Source of the DNA: Kluyvera sp047971185
GTDB lineage: Bacteria; Pseudomonadota; Gammaproteobacteria; Enterobacterales; Enterobacteriaceae
Direction: 5' to 3'
Assembly: GCF_047971185.1 (NCBI RefSeq)
Contig: NZ_JBKDZH010000012.1
Location: 1-64,000, forward strand
DNA: 64,000 nt
Positions 45,347 through 54,026 of the stretch are shown here, piece by piece. The translations under genes and the position numbers were made by a program. How positions within the stretch are numbered: position 1 is the first letter of the stretch; the number at the start of each line of letters is the position of its first letter. A model generated the notes under the pieces. That model had not been told where the DNA came from, did not search any database, and saw only the letters and a list, made by a program, of their open reading frames with translations.

Positions 45347-45925
45347 GTGAGCGAATTATCAATTCAGGAAACACATGAGCAGAGTCTCGAGGTCACACGG
45401 CAAGTTTTACACGCTTTTGGATGGTTCGGAATTTCTGTTGACGTGCTAAGCGATGCGGAAAAAAGAACGCTGCAAAATGGGATTGAAACAAGTGTGCTGA
45501 ACTGGCCCTGGGCCATGACGCAATATGCCGGGAATGTCAGTGAGGGTATTTTAGACATCGCTTTAAAAGTGACGGACCACACGGTAGCCGATGGTTTGCA
45601 TGCCGTCATTATCTGTAAATTTGACCAACGCCGAGATGAATTTGCTATTTGCATGCTAGAAAACTTCATTAACGACCAGACGACGGTGCTGACAGGTAAC
45701 GTACTGACTATCGCTCTCGTGTACGCCACGACATTTTGCGATATCAACGAAATAGAAGATATTGGGATTCAGGATCCTTCAGATGTGGCAAAACCACGCT
45801 ATAGGTCATATGGATTTGCAGAGGATTTCACCCGATTTAATCGCATGTCCTCTACCGTTATTGATGTCAAACTGCAGATACTTCGAAAGATCCGGGAGAT
45901 GGAGAGCGACAGTAATGATGAATAA
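45347..45925 (+). CDS. Unknown soluble protein (192 residues)
   Basis: I do not recognise this protein. It starts with GTG, preceded by AGGAAAGG. It is acidic, has no signal peptide or span, and looks alpha/beta: HAFGWFGISVDV near the start, a hydrophobic core around VADGLHAVIICKFDQ, and a Lys/Arg/Glu-rich C-terminal helix (DVKLQILRKIREMESD). Codon use is AT-richer than pspF. Small acidic proteins like this include immunity proteins, but nothing nearby supports a toxin. Position corresponds to the puu region of E. coli. Confidence 0.65.
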   Translation: MSELSIQETHEQSLEVTRQVLHAFGWFGISVDVLSDAEKRTLQNGIETSVLNWPWAMTQYAGNVSEGILDIALKVTDHTVADGLHAVIICKFDQRRDEFAICMLENFINDQTTVLTGNVLTIALVYATTFCDINEIEDIGIQDPSDVAKPRYRSYGFAEDFTRFNRMSSTVIDVKLQILRKIREMESDSNDE

Positions 45926-45944
45926 TAGCTACGCTCTACGTTGT

Positions 45945-45973
45945 TTGTTATGTGAACACCCCTAGTGTAAAAT
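45945..45973 (+). promoter_or_regulatory. Promoter of the 57-residue gene
   Basis: TTGTTA (45945-45950) and TAAAAT (45968-45973) with exactly 17 bp between, a good sigma-70 match, about 35 bp before the gene. Confidence 0.6.
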
Positions 45974-46008
45974 GGTAGAAAGTCACCATCTGCCAGAGCG
46001 GAGGCAAT

Positions 46009-46182
46009 ATGATTAAGCATCATAAAAAAATAAATAAAGACAAAGCAATGACTGCCGCCCAAAAATCGCTGGACTTCTGGATGACGGTGGACGGAAGTAA
46101 ACTTGCTACGCTTGGCCGTCGTGAAAAAGATTTGGATATCGTCGGCCCTGCCAGGAAGGCCAGGCTCGTAAACTACGGATAG
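46009..46182 (+). CDS. Unknown 57-residue basic protein
   Basis: A short gene of 58 codons including the stop. It starts ATG with GGAGG five bases upstream, an almost ideal ribosome-binding site, and has its own promoter (45945-45973) and a perfect terminator (46203-46230). The protein is basic: a Lys/His-rich start (MIKHHKKINKDKAM), then a likely helix (AAQKSLDFWMTVDG), and a charged end (RREKDLDIVGPARKARLVNYG). No membrane span. I do not recognise it. The complete transcription-unit signals argue that it is real rather than chance. Confidence 0.7.
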   Translation: MIKHHKKINKDKAMTAAQKSLDFWMTVDGSKLATLGRREKDLDIVGPARKARLVNYG

Positions 46183-46202
46183 TAAAGTGGCTTCCTGATG
46201 AT

Positions 46203-46230
46203 AATTAAGGCTCCATTCGGAGCCTTAATT
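46203..46230. terminator. Bidirectional terminator hairpin
   Basis: Perfect 12-bp arms AATTAAGGCTCC/GGAGCCTTAATT with loop ATTC. It separates the 57-residue gene from the convergent exporter gene. Confidence 0.85.
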
Positions 46231-46268
46231 AATATTAAATCCGCAGTATGAAACCCCATCTGCCGACG

Positions 46269-47654
46269 TCAACGACGACGCGGCAGCATCAGCGCACTCA
46301 CAATAATCGCCCCCAGGCACAGCAAACAGTTGAACCACAGCGCGTACTGCGCCGCTTTCGCCATGCCGTGCGGTAGAAACAGCGCGTACAGCGAGGCGGT
46401 CATCGCCAGGCCAAACGCGCCGCCCAGCGAACTGCCCATTTTGTAAATCCCGGAAGCGACGCCCACCTTATTTTCCGGCGCGCTGCTCACCGCGGTGTCG
46501 GTAGACGGCGTGGCGTAGCAGCCCAGCCCCAGGCCAAACAAGACGTTACTGAAAAAGACCGTCACGATGTAGGTCCAGGTGTCGAGGAAGGTGCAGGAGA
46601 TCAGGAAAATCCCCACCATCGCGATCGCCGGGCCGCCCATCATGGGGAGCCTTGCGCCGTAACGCTGGAGCAGTTTCTCGCCGACCCGAATCATCAGCAG
46701 CACGGTCACCAGATAGCCCAGCGTCATCATGCCGGTCTGGAACGGGCTAAGATGCCGCCCCTGCTGGAGCCAGATGCTGGTGATCATCATCGTGCCAATC
46801 GCGCCGTTGAGCATCAGGTTCGATAGCACCGCCGCGCTATAAGCACGATTGTTAAACAGCGCGAAATCGATCAGCGCCGCCTCTTTTTTGCGCAACCCGC
46901 TGCGCACAAAAAAGGCCATCGCGGCGATCGCGCCCGCCAGCATGGTCAGCGACAGGCCGCTGGTCCATCCCCAGTGGTGCCCTTTCGAGATAAACAGATT
47001 GAACAGCACCAGCGCCGCCACCAGGCTCAGCAGCCCGCTGAGGTCCATTTTATGCTGTGACGCGGTGGCGCTGCGGCTCTCCGGCGTGCCGCGGATCAGC
47101 CAGAATGCCGCGAATGCCGCCACCATCGAGAAGACAAAGATCCAGCGCCAGCCCAGACCGGTAGCGATTGCCCCGCCGACAAACGAGCACAGGCCGCTAC
47201 CGCCCCACGAGCCGATAACCCAGAAGCTGACCGCCCGCTGCCGCGCGCGCCCTTCATACCAGGTTTTGATCAGCGCCAGCGTGGCGGGCATGATGCAGGC
47301 CGCAGAGAGCCCCTGAATAATGCGCCCGGTGAGAAACAGCAGCGGCCCCTGCGACACCACCAACAACGCGCTGCCCACCATGCTTAACGCCAGACCGATC
47401 AGCGTCAGCCTTACCCGGCCAAACTTATCCGCCAGCCCGCCGCTGGCCACCACGAAGCAGCCGCTGAACAGCGCACTCAGGCTGACCGCGAGGGTCAGCG
47501 TCTCCAGCGAAATATCGATACTGTTTTTTACGACCGGGACGACGTTAATCACCGACTGGGCAAACAGCCAGAAGGTCAATACGCTTAACACAATCCCCGC
47601 CAGCAGCCGGTCGGTGCCGACATACTGCGCTTCATTCAACGTCACGGTACTCAT
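46269..47654 (-). CDS. MFS exporter, DHA2 (14-span) family
   Basis: Inner-membrane drug/H+ antiporter-like protein of 461 residues with about 14 spans. Motif A is seen as GGLADKFGRVRL, and motif C-like glycine-rich sequence as GSWGGSGLCSFVGGAIA. The family includes SmvA, EmrB and QacA; here the substrate is unknown. It follows the M20 amidohydrolase by 27 bp on the same strand, so both are probably in one operon. Export of the amidohydrolase product is a possible role. Confidence 0.9.
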   Translation of the reverse strand: MSTVTLNEAQYVGTDRLLAGIVLSVLTFWLFAQSVINVVPVVKNSIDISLETLTLAVSLSALFSGCFVVASGGLADKFGRVRLTLIGLALSMVGSALLVVSQGPLLFLTGRIIQGLSAACIMPATLALIKTWYEGRARQRAVSFWVIGSWGGSGLCSFVGGAIATGLGWRWIFVFSMVAAFAAFWLIRGTPESRSATASQHKMDLSGLLSLVAALVLFNLFISKGHHWGWTSGLSLTMLAGAIAAMAFFVRSGLRKKEAALIDFALFNNRAYSAAVLSNLMLNGAIGTMMITSIWLQQGRHLSPFQTGMMTLGYLVTVLLMIRVGEKLLQRYGARLPMMGGPAIAMVGIFLISCTFLDTWTYIVTVFFSNVLFGLGLGCYATPSTDTAVSSAPENKVGVASGIYKMGSSLGGAFGLAMTASLYALFLPHGMAKAAQYALWFNCLLCLGAIIVSALMLPRRR

Positions 47655-47681
47655 GGCTCGCCCTCATGTTGCGCGCGTCAC

Positions 47682-48854
47682 TTATCCACGCAGGTAATGT
47701 TCCGTCAGGCCGCACCACAGCGCCGCCCCGGTCAGCAGGATCTTGTCGTTAAAGTCATAGCCCGGGTTGTGGACCATGCAGCGGTCCGGCTCGTCGCCCG
47801 CACCGATGGTGAAGTACGCGCCGTTAGGGTTCTGCTCCAGCATAAAGGCGAAGTCTTCGCTGCCCATAAACGGATTGACCGTACCAATGGACTCCGCGCC
47901 GAAGAGCGAGGTTGCGACATCGCGCACCATCTGGTTAGCCTGCGGATCGTTTCTCAGCACCGGGCTGCCGTTGACGTGCGTCAGGGTGGCGGTGGCGTTA
48001 AAGCTTTCAGCCTGCGCCACGGCGATATCGTGAATACGCTGCAGCACGGTTTTACGCACCTGCTCGTTGAGGGTGCGCACCGTCAGCTTCATTTGTACTT
48101 TGTCATTAATGATGTTTGACGCATGCCCCGCCTGAATGCTGCCCACGGTCACCACCACCGGGTCGAACGGGCTGATATTGCGCGAAACAATAGTTTGCAG
48201 CGCCAGCGTAATATGGCAGGCCACCACGGTGGCATCGACGGTATGCTCCGGCACCGCGCCGTGGCCGCCCACGCCCTGAACGTCGATGTGCAGCGTGTCC
48301 GAGGAGGCCATCATCGCGCCGTCGCGCAGGCCAATTTTGCCCAGTTTCTGCCCCGGCATATTGTGCAGGCCAAAAATACGGTCACAGGGGAACCTGGTGA
48401 ACAGGCCGTCCTCCAGCATCACGCGGCCGCCGTACAGCAGCTCTTCCGCCGGCTGGAAAATCAGGTGCAGCGTGCCGTCAAACTGTCGGGTACGCGCCAG
48501 ATATTCCGCCGCATACAGCAGCGTGGTGGTGTGCCCGTCGTGGCCGCAGCCGTGAAAACAGCCGTCGGTTTCGCTGGCCCACGCCTTGCCGCTGCGCTCC
48601 TGCATCGGCAGCGCGTCCATATCGGCGCGCAGCCCCAGCGTTTTGCCGCCGTTGCCCACCTTGAGGGTGCCCACGACCCCGGTCCCCGCCAGGCCGTAAT
48701 CCACCTCATAGCCCCAACTGCTTAGCAGCTTCGCCACTTCGGCGCTGGTTTTGTGCTCCTGAAAACCAATCTCCGGCTGCTGATGGAAACGGTGGCGTAG
48801 CGCGATAAATTCCGCTTCACGGCTCTGCAATGCTTCAACGATAGGATGTGTCAT
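47682..48854 (-). CDS. M20D-family metal-dependent amidohydrolase
   Basis: Zinc or manganese amidohydrolase of the hippuricase/IAA-amino-acid hydrolase type, 390 residues. I start at ATG 48854 (MTHPIVEALQ), after AAGGGA; an earlier in-frame start lies in the regulator promoter. Metal ligands are seen in HGCGHDGHTT and PAEE, then a later histidine in GLHNMPG and the distal FMGSEDFA block. A lid domain lies between. Cytosolic. It probably removes an acyl group from an amino acid conjugate. Divergent from the GH39-linked regulator. Confidence 0.92.
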   Translation of the reverse strand: MTHPIVEALQSREAEFIALRHRFHQQPEIGFQEHKTSAEVAKLLSSWGYEVDYGLAGTGVVGTLKVGNGGKTLGLRADMDALPMQERSGKAWASETDGCFHGCGHDGHTTTLLYAAEYLARTRQFDGTLHLIFQPAEELLYGGRVMLEDGLFTRFPCDRIFGLHNMPGQKLGKIGLRDGAMMASSDTLHIDVQGVGGHGAVPEHTVDATVVACHITLALQTIVSRNISPFDPVVVTVGSIQAGHASNIINDKVQMKLTVRTLNEQVRKTVLQRIHDIAVAQAESFNATATLTHVNGSPVLRNDPQANQMVRDVATSLFGAESIGTVNPFMGSEDFAFMLEQNPNGAYFTIGAGDEPDRCMVHNPGYDFNDKILLTGAALWCGLTEHYLRG

Positions 48855-49026
48855 TTTTGTTATCCCTTTATGGCTCCACAGTGATAACGTCGAGTTTATG
48901 ACGTGCAAGCGGCGATAAAATGCGCTTTTTTGTTCTATATTGACGAAAAATGAAATGACTATTTTTCATACGGTTTGGTTATGACAAAAAAGCAGCGGTT
49001 ATTTTTTGTCTTCGCAGGAGAGCACC

Positions 49027-51324
49027 ATGGCAGCCCAGCAAATCAGTGACTTTTCCGTTGTGGTGCAGGACGTTCGCCATCAGGTGCACGATGAACAGCA
49101 GGCGCTGACGCTGATTTGGCTACTTCAGGGCGAGGTCACTCTGGAAGCAGCCGACGACACCCGGGGGCTGCAAACCGGCGCGCTGGCGATCGTCAACCCC
49201 AACCAGCGCTGGCGGCTGCACGGCGAGCAGGCCAATACGGTGATGACGCTGGTGATGGCCAGCAGCTGGCTGACGCGCCTCGACGCGCACTTTTTTGCCG
49301 TTGACTATCAGGTGCCGCACCCTGCGCTGGAGCCCGAAGGACGGCTGCGCGGGCTGATGCGTCAGCTGCTGGTCACCCATTTGCTCAACCATGAAAACCA
49401 CTCCCGGCTGGAGGCCAACCGCTGGCTGAGCGAAATTGCCCTGCTGCTGGCGACCCACTTTCAGCAGCCGCGTAAAGCGGGCGCGCCGCGCAATAATGAA
49501 TCCGCGTGGAGCCATCGCATTCGCCAGGTGGTGGCGCGCATTGAGTCGCAGTACAGCCAGCGCCTGTCGCTGGCCGAAATCGCCCGCGCCGAACGCGTAT
49601 CGGAAGCCTGGCTTTCACGGCTGTTCCATAAAGAAGTGGGCGTCAGCTTTATGCAGTACATCACCGCGCTGCGGCTGGAAAACGCCGCCGAACAGCTGCT
49701 GTCCACCCCCCTGCCGGTGCAGCGTATCGCCCAGCAGCAGGGGTTTGCCAGCGCGCGAGTGATGAGCGATCTGTTTAAACGCCGCCACGGCATGACGCCG
49801 CGCCAGTATCGTCAACAGTCAACCACCGTCGCCCGTAGCCGCACCCGCGAAAATCCGCCTGACCGCACGCTGCCGGTGGCCGCCGAGACGCTCTATGCCC
49901 TGCTCAACCACGTCGGTAAGCAGGACTGGGACAGCCCGCCGCCGCTCCAGCCACCGCTTCAGGCGCGGCAGATTGCCCTCGACACGGTTGCGATCCGCCG
50001 CGCGCCGCTGCGCCACGCTCAGGTGATGATTACGCTGCGCGAACTGGACGACCTGCTGCGTGATGATGTCCGCCAGTCGCTGATGGCGCTGGATGCGCAG
50101 ATCCCGATTCACGCCATTGATATTCATGAACCTTTCCTCAGCAGCCGGCTGTTCAGTGAAGGCTGGGACGATCCGCAGATGGTTGGCTACGCCTGCTGGT
50201 ACCATTTACAGCAGGTTTTCACCTTCCTGGCGCAGCGGGGCTGGCAGGTGCTGCTGCACACCAGCCTGACGACGCGCCCCGACCTGCTGCGCCAGTTTTT
50301 ACGCCTGGCCGCCCAGCACTTTCCGCCGTCAACGCTGGCGAGCTGGCAGTTCGTCTGGCACTGGTCGCCGCAGGCCAGCGCCGAGGTCTGGGCGCAGCAA
50401 AAAGCGGCGATCCGCCAATGGTCACCGGACTCGCAGCTCGGCATTTGTCACCGCTTTAGCATCACCGAAGAGGATACCGTCGACGACGCCATCCTCGCCT
50501 CCCCGCTGCTGAAAGAAGCCGACTTCCTCGCCTGTTTCGCCAACGCGAACGAGCGTATCCAGCAGCAGCCGTTCGATCGCACCCGGCTGGCCGCCACCGA
50601 GAACTACCCGGTGCATAAGGTTCGGCAGATTCAGCGCGCCCTGCGTCAGCATCAGCTTGCGCTACCGCTCTGGCTGCTGTCGTGGAACACCCTGACCGGC
50701 TCCACGCGCCGCACCAACGGCGAGTTCTTCCGCGGCGCGCTGCTGATGAACAACCGGCTCGGTCTGGCCGAGCAGGTACAGCTCACGGGCTTCTGGCTCA
50801 ACGCCAGCCAGCAGGGTGAGGCGCGCAGCAACGGGACTATAGACACCTCCAGCCTGGCGCTGTATTACCATCACGGGCTGACGCGTCCCATCTATTGGGT
50901 GCTGTGGCTGTGGCAACGTTTGCAGGGCGACATACTGGTGAACGACAAAAACGTGATGTTGCTGCACCAGCGCGGCCGCTATCAGCTGCTGCTGCGCAAC
51001 CCGGTGGTGTTTAACCCGTGGCTATCGAGCGAAGAGGCATTTATTCAGCGCTTTCGCCAGCAGTATCCGGTACAGCTTCAGGGGTTGAGCGGCCGCTGGA
51101 AAATTAAGCGGCACCTGTTCGACCAGCACAACGGCGCGCTTTTCCCGCGTCTGGAAGCCATTGAGAGCAGCAGCGGCCCGGATGAGGAGAGCTGGACGTG
51201 GCTGGCGCATAAAACCCGACCGGCGCTGAGCGTGCGCGAAGAAACGGTAGCGGAAAGCTGGCAGGTGGTTGAGGCGCTGGAGAGCAATGCGCTGGTGTTA
51301 TACGAGTTAACCCCACTGATCTGA
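49027..51324 (+). CDS. AraC-type regulator fused to a GH39-like domain lacking catalytic glutamates
   Basis: The 765-residue protein starts at ATG 49027 with AGGAG six bases upstream. Residues 1-150 resemble a cupin sensing domain. Residues 165-265 are a double AraC helix-turn-helix (SLAEIARAERVSEAWLSRLF; QRIAQQQGFASARVMSDLFK). About 285-760 follow the plan of GH39 beta-xylosidases: a barrel strand WQFVWHWSPQ (441-450) where active enzymes have WNEP, and LWLLSWNTLTG (548-558) where they have TEWNT. Both catalytic glutamates are missing, so the domain probably binds a sugar-like ligand without hydrolysis. Some AraC regulators carry GH39-like domains. Divergent from the amidohydrolase/exporter pair, its likely targets. 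Confidence 0.88.
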   Translation: MAAQQISDFSVVVQDVRHQVHDEQQALTLIWLLQGEVTLEAADDTRGLQTGALAIVNPNQRWRLHGEQANTVMTLVMASSWLTRLDAHFFAVDYQVPHPALEPEGRLRGLMRQLLVTHLLNHENHSRLEANRWLSEIALLLATHFQQPRKAGAPRNNESAWSHRIRQVVARIESQYSQRLSLAEIARAERVSEAWLSRLFHKEVGVSFMQYITALRLENAAEQLLSTPLPVQRIAQQQGFASARVMSDLFKRRHGMTPRQYRQQSTTVARSRTRENPPDRTLPVAAETLYALLNHVGKQDWDSPPPLQPPLQARQIALDTVAIRRAPLRHAQVMITLRELDDLLRDDVRQSLMALDAQIPIHAIDIHEPFLSSRLFSEGWDDPQMVGYACWYHLQQVFTFLAQRGWQVLLHTSLTTRPDLLRQFLRLAAQHFPPSTLASWQFVWHWSPQASAEVWAQQKAAIRQWSPDSQLGICHRFSITEEDTVDDAILASPLLKEADFLACFANANERIQQQPFDRTRLAATENYPVHKVRQIQRALRQHQLALPLWLLSWNTLTGSTRRTNGEFFRGALLMNNRLGLAEQVQLTGFWLNASQQGEARSNGTIDTSSLALYYHHGLTRPIYWVLWLWQRLQGDILVNDKNVMLLHQRGRYQLLLRNPVVFNPWLSSEEAFIQRFRQQYPVQLQGLSGRWKIKRHLFDQHNGALFPRLEAIESSSGPDEESWTWLAHKTRPALSVREETVAESWQVVEALESNALVLYELTPLI

Positions 51325-51414
51325 TGACTTTTAAAGCAGTTGCGCGCAGACATTTGTACCTGGTAGCCGTAAGTGCGATACACTTTGCAGATCAATCGAA
51401 AAAACAATGAAACT

Positions 51415-53064
51415 ATGCGCCTGAATTTGTCTCCGTTCCTGGCTGCGTTGGGGTTAATCTGCGGCCATGCGATTGCCGCGCCGCAGCCGCTTGCCCCTCC
51501 CCATGCCGACATTCGCGACAGCGGCTTTGTCTACTGCGTCAGCGGGCAGGTCAACACCTTCAACCCGCAAAAAGCAGGCAGCGGGCTGATTGTCGACACC
51601 CTGGCCGCCCAGCTTTACGACCGTCTGCTGGACGTCGACCCGTACACCTATCGTCTGGTGCCGGAGCTAGCGGAGAGCTGGGAGGTGCTGGATAACGGCG
51701 CAACCTACCGCTTCCACCTGCGGAATAACGTCCAGTTTCAGACCACCAGCTGGTTTAAACCGTCGCGCGCGCTGAACGCCGACGACGTGGTATTTACCTT
51801 CGAGCGCATTTTCAATCGCCAGCACCCGTGGCATAACGTCAACGGCGGCGCGTTCCCTTATTTTGATAGTCTCCAGTTTGCCGACAGCGTGCACAGCGTG
51901 CGCAAACTCGATAGCCATACCGTCGAGTTCCGCCTCAACCGCCCGGACGCCTCGTTTCTCTGGCATCTGGCAACCCACTATGCGTCGGTGATGTCGGCGG
52001 AGTACGCCAATCAGCTGACCAAACAGGACCGTCAGGAACTGCTCGATCGTCAGCCGGTCGGCACCGGGCCGTTTCAGCTGTCGGAGTACCGCGCCGGGCA
52101 GTATATTCGTTTGCAGCGTCATCCCGCCTTCTGGCGCGGCACGCCGCTGATGCCACAGGTGGTGGTGGATTTGGGCTCCGGCGGCACCGGGCGTCTGTCT
52201 AAGCTGCTGACCGGCGAATGCGACGTGCTGGCCTGGCCTGCCGCCAGCCAGCTCACCATCCTGCGCGATGACCCGCGCCTGCGCCTGACGCTGCGTCCGG
52301 GGATGAACATCGCCTATCTGGCCTTTAACACCGACAAGCCGCCGCTGAATAACCCCGAGGTGCGCCACGCGCTGTCGCTGGCGATTAATAACCAGCGCCT
52401 GATGCAGTCCATTTATTATGGCACCGCAGAAACCGCGGCCTCTATTTTGCCTCGCGCCTCCTGGGCCTACGATAACGAGGCTAAAATTACCGAATACAAC
52501 CCGCAGGAAGCGCGTCGACGTTTACAGGCGCTGGGGCTGGATAAGCTGACGCTGCGCCTGTGGGTGCCGACCAGCTCTCAGGCGTGGAACCCTAGCCCGC
52601 TGAAAACCGCCGAGCTGATTCAGGCCGACATGGCGCAGATTGGCGTGAAGGTGATTATCGTGCCGGTGGAGGGCCGCTTCCAGGAAGCACGGCTGATGGA
52701 TATGAATAATGACCTGACGCTCTCCGGCTGGGCCACCGACAGTAATGACCCGGACAGCTTCTTCCGTCCGCTGCTGAGCTGCGCGGCGATTAACTCGCAG
52801 ACCAACTTCGCCCACTGGTGTAACCGGGAATTTGACAGCGTGCTGCGCAAAGCGCTGGACTCGCAGCAGCTGGCCTCACGCATTGACGCCTACGACGAAG
52901 CCCAGCAGATTCTGGCGCGCGAGCTGCCGGTGCTGCCGCTGGCCTCTTCGCTGCGTCTGCAGGCCTATCGTTACGACATTAAGGGGCTGGTGCTGAGTCC
53001 GTTTGGTAATGCCTCGTTCGCCGGCGTGTCGCGGGAAAAAGAAGAGAAGGTGCAAAAACCATGA
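51415..53064 (+). CDS. sapA: SapA periplasmic binding protein
   Basis: Binding protein of the SapABCDF ABC system. In Salmonella it is linked to antimicrobial-peptide resistance; in E. coli SapBCDF has been reported as a putrescine exporter. The 549-residue protein starts at ATG 51415, just before a signal peptide (cleavage near HAIAA). The family N-terminus DSGFVYCVSGQVNTFNPQKA matches E. coli SapA. Heme or peptide binding is known for homologues. It is the first gene of the operon and overlaps sapB by 4 bp. Confidence 0.95.
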   Translation: MRLNLSPFLAALGLICGHAIAAPQPLAPPHADIRDSGFVYCVSGQVNTFNPQKAGSGLIVDTLAAQLYDRLLDVDPYTYRLVPELAESWEVLDNGATYRFHLRNNVQFQTTSWFKPSRALNADDVVFTFERIFNRQHPWHNVNGGAFPYFDSLQFADSVHSVRKLDSHTVEFRLNRPDASFLWHLATHYASVMSAEYANQLTKQDRQELLDRQPVGTGPFQLSEYRAGQYIRLQRHPAFWRGTPLMPQVVVDLGSGGTGRLSKLLTGECDVLAWPAASQLTILRDDPRLRLTLRPGMNIAYLAFNTDKPPLNNPEVRHALSLAINNQRLMQSIYYGTAETAASILPRASWAYDNEAKITEYNPQEARRRLQALGLDKLTLRLWVPTSSQAWNPSPLKTAELIQADMAQIGVKVIIVPVEGRFQEARLMDMNNDLTLSGWATDSNDPDSFFRPLLSCAAINSQTNFAHWCNREFDSVLRKALDSQQLASRIDAYDEAQQILARELPVLPLASSLRLQAYRYDIKGLVLSPFGNASFAGVSREKEEKVQKP

Positions 53065-54026
53065 TTATTTTCACCCTTCGTCGCCTGTTGCTGCTGCTGG
53101 TTACGCTCTTTCTTCTGACCTTCGTCGGCTTCAGCCTGAGCTACTTTACCCCGCACGCGCCGCTCCAGGGCGCGTCGCTGTGGAACGCATGGGCGTTCTG
53201 GTTTGACGGCGTGATGCACTGGGATTTCGGCGTGTCGAGCATCAACGGCCAGCCTATTTCCGAGCAATTGCGCGAAGTGTTCCCGGCCACCATGGAGCTG
53301 TGCATTCTGGCGTTTGGCTTTGCGCTGCTGGTGGGGATTCCCGTCGGCATGCTGGCGGGCATCACCCGCAACAAATGGCAGGACAAGGTGATCAGCTTTT
53401 TCGCCCTGCTTGGCTTCTCAATTCCTATCTTCTGGCTGGCGCTGCTGCTGACGCTGTTCTTCTCCCTGACGCTGGGCTGGCTGCCGGTGTCCGGGCGCTT
53501 CGATCTGCTGTACGAGGTGAAAAACGTCACCGGCTTCGCGCTGATTGACGCCTGGCTTTCCGACTCGCCCTGGCGACATGAGATGATCATCAGCGCCGTG
53601 CGCCATATGGTGCTGCCGGTGCTGACGCTGGCCGTGGCCCCCACTACCGAAGTGGTGCGTCTGATGCGCATCAGCACCATTGCGGTCTACGACACCAACT
53701 ACGTCAAAGCGGCGGCCACCCGCGGCGTTTCGCGTCTGACTATTCTGCGCCGCCACGTGCTGCACAACGCGCTGCCGCCGGTGATCCCGCGTCTGGGATT
53801 GCAGTTTTCTACCATGCTCACGCTGGCGATGATCACCGAAATGGTCTTTAGCTGGCCGGGGCTGGGGCGCTGGATGATTAACGCCATTCGCCAGCAGGAC
53901 TATGCGGCGATTTCCGCCGGGGTGATGGTGATTGGCGCGCTGGTGATCATTGTTAACGTGATCTCCGATATTCTGGGTGCTATGGCTAACCCGCTGAAAC
54001 ATAAGGAATGGTATGCCTTACGATAG
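53061..54026 (+). CDS. sapB: SapB permease
   Basis: Inner-membrane permease of 321 residues with six spans. It opens IIFTLRRLLLLLVTLFLL, has a large periplasmic segment after the first span, and an EAA loop (KAAATRGVSRLTILRRHVLHN) that contacts SapD/SapF. It overlaps sapA by 4 bp and sapC by 14 bp. It matches the E. coli order and length. Confidence 0.96.
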   Translation: MIIFTLRRLLLLLVTLFLLTFVGFSLSYFTPHAPLQGASLWNAWAFWFDGVMHWDFGVSSINGQPISEQLREVFPATMELCILAFGFALLVGIPVGMLAGITRNKWQDKVISFFALLGFSIPIFWLALLLTLFFSLTLGWLPVSGRFDLLYEVKNVTGFALIDAWLSDSPWRHEMIISAVRHMVLPVLTLAVAPTTEVVRLMRISTIAVYDTNYVKAAATRGVSRLTILRRHVLHNALPPVIPRLGLQFSTMLTLAMITEMVFSWPGLGRWMINAIRQQDYAAISAGVMVIGALVIIVNVISDILGAMANPLKHKEWYALR

